Shown piece by piece: positions 37,623 to 49,600 of a DNA stretch of 64,000 bases. A model generated the notes under the pieces. That model searched no databases. It saw nothing but the letters and a program-made list of their open reading frames with translations, and was not told the DNA's origin. Within the stretch, counting starts at the first letter, position 1. Every line of letters begins with the position of its first letter. The stretch is taken from the NCBI RefSeq assembly GCF_036324505.1, contig NC_086358.1:6144768-6208767 (forward strand), written 5' to 3'. This DNA is from Eleginops maclovinus. Taxonomy: Eukaryota; Chordata; Actinopteri; Perciformes; Eleginopidae. The translations under genes and the position numbers were made by a program.

Positions 37623-40600
37623 TTAAATCTTTTTAGAATCTTTTGCCTCAAAAAGCTTCATACGCTCCTGCACCGTAAGTCCCTCTTTCAGGCTCTGTAA
37701 AAAAAAAGAAAAGGGAGGTTATTTATCGTTCATAAATGATGAACGTGCAGAAAACTGTTTTAAAAAAAAAAAGAAACATGCAGACATCACAAAACAGTTG
37801 AGTCTGTGAACTCCAGACTTTTTCTGATATGGACACACTTTATTTTTAATGTGAGATCTACGAAAAACAAGTGGTTGTGCTGGAGACGGTTCACGGCACA
37901 CAGAGTGCACAATTAACACAGCACTCACAAACAGACAGAGACGACATTTACAGAGACGGTTTTTACAATAAAAGAGTCAACAGTTTGGCAGTAAATACAC
38001 AATTTACATCCTTAAATACTATATATAATTAAACTAAATGTCCATATCCTTAGGAGTTCAATTTATAAAGTAACACCTAGACTAGGGTGACCAGATTTGA
38101 GGTGGCGAAAAAGAGGACACTTGCGATTGTTGGGGGGTGGGGGGAAGCGCCAGTCAATTTAAGTACACGCTTAATGGTCCCAACAGTGAAAACCGGGCGT
38201 TTTCATGAATTTATAAAACCCCCCCGGACGCTCCGGACAGGACGTAAAAAGAGGACATGTCCGGGCAAAAGAGGACGTTTGGTCACCCTAACCTAGACTA
38301 GCTTTGTCCAAAAAGAAAGACAACCACGCCGCCAACTTGCACCTTTAAACCTCAGTTACTAACATTTCTGCAAAATCTAATTGTTTGTTTGTTTATTTTA
38401 CACTTCAGTTTCTGTGCTAATCAAACAAAGGAGATCATGGTTTCATTTGTGAGCTTTAAAAGTGGTTTGTCAGCATGTTAGTTTTCACCTAACCTGGCTA
38501 CAGAGGCTTCCCTTTTTCCCCAGTCGTTATGCTAAGCTAAGCTAAGCTAACCAGCTGCTGGCGGTGGCTTTACATTCACCTGATTTTGAGCAGTATCAAA
38601 AAGTTTTTTTCAAAAACGTCCAGCTTGTTATTTCTCAGGGTCTGAGATACGGAGGGTTGGTTAAGGGGGAGGGGAGGGAGATCATGCGAGGGTGGTGAGG
38701 GCATGCTTTGGGCTACATCATGCTATACCTACAGCACATCTTGGGGCGGGGGTTGGGTGGGAATCACCCCACAATGGGAGTGTCAGCTATCCCATGATGC
38801 CTGTTCAATGACAGACTGACGGACAAAATAGACGAGATTACAAAACTTACAGGACAAGAGACTCTCAGTAAAATATGTCCTGAGCAAGTGTGAAACACGG
38901 TGTGTGGAGGGACGGTTCACAGCGATAAAGTCTGCACGACAGAAGCTTCAGCATAACAGTACACAGCAAACTGAAATGGCAGCTTAAAGATGTGTGGCTC
39001 TATGTTTTGAATTTGGGACAGATGCAGGAAATGTGTTATTGAACCCTCACCTTGGACCTTATGCCTCTTGATTGCTTGGCGGCGTTTGATCGTTCCTTTT
39101 TCAGGAAATCTGGATTACTTTTTGATTTCATGATATCTAAAAAGAGAAAGAAAAAAGAAGCTTTTATTATCATCAATCTGCAATCACTAGAGTTAAGTAG
39201 AAAAACTAACGAGCCAAAAGAGTTTAATATGAACCTTGTAGAGGTTCAGTGCGCCTGAGGTTTTCTATATTGGGATAGGAATAAAAAAAAAAACATGCAT
39301 TTAAGGGTTAATGACGCTGAACTGAAAATGAGTTGCAACCAAACGGGTTGTAGCTACAACGCTTCACCAGAAATATATCATAATAGATTACAAGGAGCAC
39401 AAACAGGGCAAATCTGTAGATCTCCGACACAGTTAACCATGTCCTGTATATGCATACCACTTAAAATGTATCTACCCCTGACTAGCTAAATGATTAACTT
39501 AGCTTAAGATATGATAAGAAATGTTTTGATAAATCTGTAAAAAAAAAAGGTTGAACTTCGCATTTACCGTATCCAGGTGTGACCGTTCCATCGACGTTCC
39601 TCTCTCCTAAAGCTTCTGTGGCAATGAGCAGCTTCTCCTTCAGTTTGCTGATGTCGCAGTCAGCCTTTGCTTTCACGATGCTGAGCTCTGTGTAGATGTC
39701 TTTATATTTTTCCGTGGCGTACTTCTTGTCCTGTTGAAAAGTCATCAATGACACTTTCACTCAGTTTTTCAAATGTTACTTACCACTAATTAAATACATA
39801 AACATTAATATGTTGTCTATCTAAAGATTGTTTCTGCTTACCCTTAAGGCAGACTGCAGTTCATCTTTCAAAGAGTGGATTTCCTGCTTGAGATACTGGA
39901 TCTCTGACTCCTTAATTCGTAACAACACCTACAAGATGGGCAGAACGGTCATAAGGCTAAAGACCAAATCCTTACTGCAGGTGTGTTTGCATTGCTTGTG
40001 TTTAGACGTACCTCAAGTTCATACACATCTTTTCCCTGGGTGAGTGGTGACATAGCCGTTTCACCGCTGAAGCAGGAGCGCATCCGAGTGATCTCTGTAG
40101 TCAGTCGGTTGTTTAATTCCTGTTGGAGAGGATAAAGTTTTGTTTAAAACCGTGGAATGAAATGATATTTATAGGTACAGTTGCAGGTGTGCAATCCGAC
40201 CTGGTTGTGAGCGTTGAGCTCCTGGTTCTCTCTCTGACACTGCCTGAGGGCCTGCCTCTCGGCCTCCAGGGCCTGGGCCAGGTGAGCGTTCTCCAGACAC
40301 TTCTGAGAGTACTGCTCCGACAGCACCTCCAGTTCTCTCTGGATGGACTGCCGATCCTCCCTGGAGAGGCAGATCATCATACGATTAACCACAGTTTTCG
40401 TTTGATGTTAACCAAACAAGTCTAGAATCTGCACAATTAAATAGTTTTCTTATTCAGAACATACTCGTATTGTAGGCGCAGTTCATCAATGTCAGCGTTC
40501 AGTCCGCTCAGTTGGGAACGATGGGTCTTCTCAAGTTCCTCCTTGTGTGCATTCTTCATTGCCTCAATAGCTACATTTAAGAGGAATCACATTTAATTAT

Positions 40601-43600
40601 TGTACGCTGGTTTTGTTTAAAGTGGAGAAATTACGGGTGAAAAAACGGTTCAATTACCAGCAATTGTGGCAGCAGTCTCCTCAGCCAAAAGTCTCTCTCG
40701 CTCTTCCATAAGTTTGGAGATCTCCCTCTGATGCTGCCTCTGGAGGTCATGTATTACTTTGTGGTGTGTGTCTTCCATTGCTGCAAAGCCACGTTCACAC
40801 GTAGCCTAGGGGAAGAACGGATCAAGAATCTGTTAGCCGACATTATTTGAGCATTTACCACTTACAGTATAATCTGAGTGACTAATAAAGTGCAATGTCC
40901 TATTAATCATTCACTAGGCTACATGGTGTCATGCAAAATCATTGATAGAATCCATGCAAGCTTTAATGATGTGAAGCCCAGCTATGTTAGTAAGAGAGTG
41001 AGGTGAAGCTGTGACATTTTAATCCATCAGAGCTGCATTTTGTGTCATTAATAGACTGAATTCCCTTCTTTAAGTGGTTGGAAATGTCTGTTAATGCCCA
41101 AATCAAGAAGCAATGTTGGTGGCAATCTTGTATTTTCCATGAGTTCCGTACCAACTACAGAGAGCATAAAATCCTGCTGTTTCGAGTTAGTTTCGCAGGT
41201 ATTTCGCCTTAAAATGATGTGTTGGACATATTGACAATTCATCCAAACGTTTATAAGACAACAGGATGATTCAGGGCGTCACCACAGTCATCAGGGTTTA
41301 TCATCTGGGAACCATGAATGTCTGTGGCAAGTTTCGTACCAATCGCAATAAAATGATGGTACCCTTGAATGGCTATTGGCTGTAAATCTTAAGTCAGGGT
41401 AACCACATTGGTGGATCAACGGCTGACCGTACAAACTCTAGAAGCATGCAGCTAGTATGGCTCTAGTGATGTAAGCAAACTGATGTCATCTATGATGCAA
41501 GTTTTAGAAATGTGCAAACAATCTCAAAACAAGCCATTTGCCAATTCAATCGCTCTGTGCATATTAGTAGAAACATGGACAAGAGCAGCTTGTTATTATG
41601 CTATCTTACTTTAATCTAATACTCTCTCACTGATGTATAACAAAAAACACTACAGTATAATGAAAGAGCAAAAACCTTAAGACTCTCAAAGTCTCTCTGG
41701 TATTTCTCTCTCAGGCTGGCCACATCTCCTTCTAGGTGCTTGTTCTCCAGCTCGTCCTTCATGGTGCTCATCTGAGCCTCCAGCTCCTGGATCCGGTCCT
41801 TCAGAACCAGCATGGAGTCCACCTCTGACCTGGTATATGCATCCTCCCCCTTCCCCTGCTCCTCCTCATCCATTGGTGTAGGGGCCTCATCACAAGGAGG
41901 CGAGTGGGAAACCTCAGGACCGTTTTGGTCCTGTTGGTGCTTTTGGACACATTGGACATTTTCCATATACTGGGAATGTAACTTTTCAATCTCCTGTTTG
42001 TGGATTTGCTGGAGCTCACAGATCCGCTGTTCAAACTGCCCTTCCAGTTTCCTCACGTGACCATCATGCCTCTCCTCCATGGTTTCCATGTCCACCAGCA
42101 GGACTTCTAGCTTTCGTTGACTGTCTGCTGTAGTGTCCATGAGGGCCAGCTCTATGGAGGCACGGCCTTTCTCAGCTTGGCTTAGCTCGTGCTTATGCCT
42201 CTGTTTCAGCTCTTCAGTCTCCTTCTGGAAACGTTCCTCCAGGAGAGCCAGTTGGTCCTGCTGCTGTGAGAGCTGGTTCACACGTTTGCTGATCTCACTC
42301 TTAAGCGTATGGTTCTCCTTCTTGAGAGTGGAAACTGCTTGTGTTAAGTTTAGGCGCTCCTCTTTTAACGCTGTTTCATAATTTTCTTGGATTGCGCTGA
42401 CTTTTTGGGCGTGCTGCTGGACAAGAGCATCCATGTTTTGACCCGTCTGTTTGCACCAGCCCAGGTCTTGTTCATGCATGGCCCGTAACCTGCAGGCCAC
42501 ATAAGCTACCTGAGCCTGGATTAGGGCATCGCGCATACAGAGAGAGGTACTTGTTAAACCATGTGAGGTTTGGTTGCCCAGAAGACCGTGGATCATTTTA
42601 GCCAGTGTAGGATGGTTTCCACCACTTTCTATCTCTTCAGCAAACTTATGGAGGATTTTAGCTTGTCTTTGAAGCTCATTGGCCAAGTTGTCATTTGCAT
42701 GTTCCAGCGATTCAATAGAATTAACACCACAAGACGGCATTTCTCTAACCAAATGTCTGTCTACGACTTCCTCAGCCAAGTCTCTAGCCTCTTCCATTTC
42801 AATTTGCTCCATGTAGGGAGCGAGTTCAGGAGGGGAAATGTCTGCTAACCTTTGTTCACCAAACTCAAAGTTATTTTTGACTTCTTTTATTACATTTTTT
42901 AAATCAGGCCTTTTGGACGCTTCAATAATTGCTTTCAAGGCCATTTCCCTTTGATGCAGGTTATCATGGGCCTCAGTCATCTCCCTTTTCAGTATTTTGA
43001 ATTTCTCTTCATAGCAGGTTTTAAGGTTTTGAATAGAGAAGGCTAACTCAGCTTTCATTAAAGTGTTAAAGATAACTGTGGAGTCCACATCTACATCAGC
43101 TGAAACACTTTCCTCTTTGGATTTAGCAACATCCGTCTCAGCTTTCTCCAATTCTTTCCAGAATGAACTTTCTAACATCAACTTCCTGGTCAACACATCA
43201 GCATAAACTATAGCCAAGCACTCTTTGTCACCTCTTTGAATGTTCTCCAAGTCTTCCCATATCTCGGCAAGAGATTGAAGGAGGTCGGACTTTGATGTCT
43301 GTAATAACAAAGCCATTTTATTCAGAACAACTGCCTCGAACGATAACGTTTTGGCAAAAAGGTGCAGAGCTTCTTTATCTAGAGTCTCTGGGGTGGGATT
43401 TCTATCGACAACTGGTGATTGCTCCTCAGTCTTTTGCCCTTGTCGGATGAACAGTGATGCATTGAACAAATGGTTCTCTATCTCTGACAATGAGTGCAGC
43501 TGTGAGCCGGTGGTAACATGAGAGCCATTAAGAATGGTCCTGACTGTCTCTCGACTGCTTTCCACACACAACAGGGCCTTGGAATAATGCTTGTTGGCAG

Positions 43601-46600
43601 CACTACTCTGTGTCCCACCTCCATTACCGAACTCCTTATTGGGGTTAAGATTTATGTCTGCCATCTTTAGATCATTCTTAGACGCATCTTCTGCTGGGTT
43701 GGATTGCTCTCCTACATTTTGTGTGAGGTTTCTGAGTGTATCCTCGGTGGCAAGCAGCTTAGTCTCTAGGGCGTGTATGATAGAAATGAACTTCTCTGGG
43801 TCACTATTGTGAGAGAAAGTAATATCAGAGATGTTCTCTTTACTAAGATGGGTATCTTCATCTACATCCTCGTTTACATTTTGTCTTGTGTCTGCAAAGG
43901 TACTGCTCGCATTGATAGAGTCCATGCCCTCTAGATTCATGTATTTTTGGCACTGAATAGTGGAAAAACGTATCCTTGGTCTCTTAGCTTGAGACTCCTT
44001 ATCGTCTTGGGAGTTCTCTGTCTTGGATGTATTGTCATAGGTAAGTAATGTGTTTGCTGATAAGGAGGCGGATGTTTTAAGCCTTGCCTTCTTGCTCTTG
44101 TCTGGGATTTGCTGCCTTTCCATGCGTAGGTCAGCGTAGCCCAGCTGCAGGGCATTGAGATGCTGCTCAAGCTCTGCTATGCGATCCTCTGCAACAACAA
44201 GCTTGGCCTGCAGATCCTTTTCGGCACTACAGGGTTCAACTTTGTCCAAGAGACTTTGACTCATTTGACACAGAAGCTCCTCTTTAGCTTGCAATTTCTG
44301 TTCAGTTTCCTCCAAGCTGTTGCCAAGTGCAGCCATTTTAATAAGGGCTTCCTTCAAATCCTCTTCCTTGCGTATCATTAACCTCTCATACATCTCTTTA
44401 GTCTGCCGGATCTCCTCCTCTTTTTCTCGTAGGAACTGGCTCATTTTCTGAAACTCTTGAGTAGCCCTCTCATAGGAGTGCTCTAGGGTGTAGTAATCAG
44501 CCTCTTCCGTTTCGAGACGATTGCGAAGCTTGTTCACCTCGCGATCCGCTTCTGCTATCTGGTTAAGAAGCTCCTGACAGCGGCAGGTGAGATGGCCTTT
44601 CTCTTCTTCTAGCCTTCGCACACTCTCCCTTAGTGACTCCACCATGTCAGTCTTCTGGGCCAGCTCCTCTTGCAACTTCAGCATTTCCTCCCTGCTTTCT
44701 TTGGCCCCAGAAGCCTGCCTTCCTCTTAACAAGGCCTCCACCTGCTGCTCAGCCTCCAGCACACGGACCTCCATCTCCTTCTGTGCAGTTTCAGCCTCAG
44801 CTAATTTTCTACACAGATTCTGTCTTTCCTTCTCATGACTCTCTTGCAAGCTATGCTGCTCCTTCCTCAGGCGCTCTTCCTTTAGTGCTTGACCCTCTTC
44901 AGTTACATTGAGCCTAGCAGTGACCTCTTGCAGCCTCTCCTGGAGTCGCTGAATCTCTCTAACATGGTCTCGTTGCAGGGCCTGCTGGCGCTCCAGGTGC
45001 CTGAGGGCCTGGTTTCTCTCTAAGAGGCTGGCCTCTACTTCACGGAGTCTGTCTTCACTGTCCTTTAACTGGGCACGTAGTGTGGTCTCACCACGGCCAT
45101 ATTCCTCTTCTTGTTCCTTTGAGCGTTTCTGCTCTAGCTTGAGCTCATTTCGCATTCTGGCAACAGCCTGTTCACTCGCCAAGATTTCGGCCATTGCAGA
45201 TGCTAGTTTAGTCTGCAGAGCCTGAATACCAGACTCATGGTGGTCCACGGCATCCTGGGCTTCTGTGTAGCTTCTCTTTAGTGTCCGAATCTGCTGCTGA
45301 GCAAGATCCTGCTTTCGCTTTTGGGTTTCCAACTCACCCTGCAAATCTTGATTAAGCTTGTGCAGGCGTTGCCACGGCACTCTTTGCGGTGAAGAGGAAG
45401 GGGATGTTGCACTCTTGAAAAAGATTGATGAAACAATTTCATTAATGACATCCTTATTTCACCTACCATATACGGAGAACCACATCTCGCGGGGAACCAG
45501 GAAAATAAGTTTTCCTCTCTTGATTTCAATCTTTCTTTGGAAGTTTTCCCCCAAGCTTCCACTGTGCTTTTTCAGAGGTGATTTGAAAATGGAAAGGTGG
45601 AAATGAATAACCCCCCCCCAAAAAAAACCAAAAACAAACGATGGGCCACTGATATAGTGATTTAAACAATAAATAAAAAATCAGACCATCTATTTAACTT
45701 TTGCAAAAAAAACGACATTTTGATTCCGTGAGACAAAAGTCGGAACTTAAAAATGCACAATGTAAAAAAAGCAGTTAAAGTATGCAATCCATAAACACCA
45801 ATAAGCATGCAGAAATCAAGCTTGGAAAGGGTGCATGGACAAAACACAAATGAAAAGAGAGAAAAAGCACAGCGCAAGGCTCCTTGATCAAGTTTCTTAC
45901 CTCAAGCGTGTCAGCTCAAATCAATAATATTCCCAGGAGATGTGAAACTCCGTAAAAAACAGTTAGTGAAAACTCATGCTAAGAACACCACAACCATGCA
46001 TATCAGTTTCAGAGGATAAGCACCCACACCTGTTAGTAGAATATTATATAAGTAACAGTAGCCACACATTAATATGACATATCAAGAACCAGTAGTCCTT
46101 ACTCCTAAGTACAATTTACACAGTCAAGTTTTTAACTTTACTGTACCACGTTTGACTTGTCTATCTTAAAAAAATGTCAATGCCAAGGATTTCTTTCTCT
46201 AGATAAATGTTGGAATGCTATTTGTTCAAACCTATACTGATCCTGCAGTATGGGTGGTGAGTGTAGTACCTGCAGAACATAGCCCTGTCTGGCACTGTGT
46301 TCCCTCCCGAGAGCATCCTCCAGCTGCTCCTTTAAAACATTGTTTTGCTTCTGCAGTCGGTCCAGCTCCTGCTGCTTCTCTCCCAACTGGGCAAAGTAAG
46401 TGAAAAACAATGAATGACAAGATGCTCCAAAACCATAAAAATTGAAATTTCCCCACACTGAGGCAACGCACCTCTTTGTCTAGCAGCGCAGCAAGCTCAT
46501 CAGCCGGCAATCTGTCAGAGTTACCAGAGTTTCCCGACGCTGTGTTGATGGGCACTTGCTTCTCTTCTCTTAACGGCGTCGTCTCCACCTGATGCCACCG

Positions 46601-49600
46601 CTGCTCGATCTCTTGATGGACGTCTGGGTTTTTGTTTTTCTTCTTGTCTTCAGTAGCAGGACTCCTGGCTGCAGGGTGGTCTACTTCCATCTTTCCTTGC
46701 TCGTGGCATTCAGGTATCGATGGCTGTACCGGTGATGTCGTGTTAAGCGTTGAAGTCATAGTGACGGTAACAGTATTTGGCATGTGCGTGGCACTGATTG
46801 CGCCATCTGGGGGGACGTCACTCCTGATACTCTCCTTTTCTGCTTCTGGTGTCATAGACAGCGGATGAGTGCCAGAGAGAGACGAGGTATGGAGGGAGGA
46901 GGTAGAGATAGGAGAGGACGCTAATGAGGAAGGCGAAGAGGAGGTAGAGCAAAAGGAGGACGTTGTGGAGAACGATGAAGTGAGGTCCACTGTGTCCGCT
47001 CGCTCCTTCACTCGCTTTTCTGTCTGCTCCATTTTAAACTCGGACCAGTCAAAAGTCTTGGAGCGACCCTCTCGTCTGCGCTCACGGACTCGGCTTTTAC
47101 GAGGCTCGGAGAGGGGGCCAGAGGCGTTGCTTCCACATGTCTGTGTGTGGACAAAGGACTTAGGGGCCTCAGGACTGGTGCTCAGCTCAGGTGAGGCCTG
47201 TGGACACGGCTCTAACATCACGTTGGCTTTTGCCTTCTCTTCAGGGAGGGATCTGTGTGAACAAATGCACAACAAAAGGAAAAATAGAAGTCAGATGATG
47301 TTACCAGAAAAAGATGACGGATTGTAACACTTATATCAGCTCAGGCTCCAATACACTTAAAGCTTTGCAGGACAAACAAATATGCATACATTTGTTACAG
47401 AGCAGCATCATTACACTGTGCATTAAAAGCATGGTTATCAGTAAAATGCATCAAAGTCAAACCATTAACAACAAAATGCTTATATGGCACTTTGCAACGG
47501 GCTGAAAGCAGCTTGGGTTTTAACTGTCATGATCTGGGGTAAGCCTGATGGCAGACGTCGGCCTTTAGCTGCTATGCTAATGCTATTTGTATACAGTAGT
47601 GGCTTAATGTTAAGAATGTGTTGATGGGCACTTGGTGGTGTTGAGGGGCAAAGTGACCTGACGGAATAATCTATTTTTGCCACGTTGTGTGTGGAGGTGT
47701 CAGGGAGGTATGAGTAAGGGGAAAATGAGAAGGGACAGAGCTCAAGAATGAGAAAGAGGTGTCTCTGAGGCGTCTTTGCAAAAATACCAAAGAGAACACA
47801 CATTCTCCACTTGGAGAGAGTTGCCTAAGAGACTCACTGGCAGAGTGTTTAAATCTGTGGAAGCGGGTCATAGTGTGTATTCAGTGTCATTTATGATGAG
47901 GCATCTGAAAGGCAACACTTGGCTTTTGAAAGCACAAAAATAAATGCTTAGGTGGTTACCAATATCCTCAGATAAACCGTTGTTGTTTCGTGATTATTTT
48001 CAGTGGAGTCACACTACAAGGATCTGTAAACGCTCTGCTGTTGATCAACAGAAGGTCGGGTAGGTTATTCTCGTATGTTGATGTGATTGAAGTGTGTGTC
48101 TCTACAGTGGCACGACTGACAAGGAGACGTTACTCAACAATCACATGACATAGGGCGGGACGACAAACACGCTAGGGCTGACATTGCTGAGCAGTTACAT
48201 CACTGTTTGAGGACGGGGGAGATATTCAACACACAAGCACTCCAACCTGGGCTTCAGAACGGACAGTTTCAGTGAGATGTTTTTCCTGGAAGCAGGTTGG
48301 AAATACCGGTTGAAGGGGGGGAGGAGAGAGAAGGGGAAAGAGAGGGTGAGGAGGAGAGAGGGATTGAAAATAAAATGAGTGAGAAAAAGCAGTAGTTTTA
48401 TCTGCCAGTGGTTTAAGCGTTAATCCTCTTTAGGTATTACCGAGTGACATCAGGGGCAATAGTGGGTCGCACATTCTTCATGATGGCCTGAATCCAGTTG
48501 CGGCGGATTCCAGAGGTCATGGCTGACAGGGTGCACGCTCCCTCTTTACACTGAAAACAGAAAGGCATTTCATTTACACGAGTGACAGGGATGTGACAAC
48601 AAGCCGATTAAAATACCTTTGAGACGAAGCCCCTTGTTTTTGCTCAAGCCTAAAACAGAAGATCTGGGGAGTTGCCTAGATGATGTAAGGCTTTTTTTGT
48701 TCCAGGGGAAAGCCTCATTTGTTGCTACTGGTGCGAGACAATTTATAATTACTGCATTAGACGATGTTCAGTAACTTCTTATGAATGATTGTATCTTTAA
48801 AAGCAGCTCTCATGCAGAATACTGCCTGCTCTACGGAGTACATCTAAACCTCTGCGTCCTCTCTTAAGTTCTTTTTAACAGTATGAAAATGGCCAAAAAA
48901 TCGTTGGCCTTACTTCTCTTTTACTTCACATTGTTGTGCTGTAGCACTACACCCAGCTCAGGTTTTTTAAAGCTTGCTTAAAGCAGAACATCACCCTGAC
49001 AGAAAGCTAAGAAAAGCATGTTTTTCTACACGTTCACTATACCATCTAGACTTGCAAGTGAAACAGGAGGTTTTGTTAGATTCTGTCCTGTAGGTTTGCT
49101 GCTCTCTTTTTTAACAAGGTCATTTTTACAAATAGAGTTTTGAAAGTCAGAAAGAGGCCGACATATCGCACTAAAGACACAGTGCACCTTTGTCTTGCTT
49201 TATCATACTCAAAGACATTTTGTGTACAGTTTAGGACATGTGTGAAACTGTTGCTTTATACAAAACTGCTGCTTATCTTTTACAATGACCGAAATTTAAA
49301 TCATTTATCAGCAACCTTCTTTTTTGTGATTTTCTAATAATATCGTGTAATGTAAAAATGAGATGAGGCAAATAAAACACTGTTACATATGCAGTACAAT
49401 TACACATATAGTTCTTTCCCTGCGTCATTAAGCAAAATGGATGTAGAAATATTCATTTAAACTGAGGAATCCTTTGCTTAATGGCTTTCAGCATGACTGT
49501 TTATGCAATACATTTCTAGGACTTGTAGTGGAAGCGAAGTGATTTGTACAAAATCAAAGTAAATGAATTAAAGCTTCTTAGGACACAATAACAGGGTTTA

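Larger units (their letters stand above)
37695..39050 (-). other. Last mprip intron, carrying repeats
   Basis: Between the SK|SLKEG exons. It holds a DNA-transposon-like element (38084-38289) and a fish short repeat (38508-38565). The remainder is non-coding. Confidence 0.85.
37623..40805 (-). other. mprip: mprip C-terminal coiled-coil exons
   Basis: Eight small exons encode the end of the protein, starting [16 protein letters not shown] and passing through [38 protein letters not shown] and [18 protein letters not shown] to the stop. This region is the most strongly conserved with human MPRIP. In the mammalian protein it is the part that binds the myosin phosphatase targeting subunit through a coiled coil. 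The last exon (37694-37623) encodes 23 residues rich in Lys and Glu. Confidence 0.93.
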
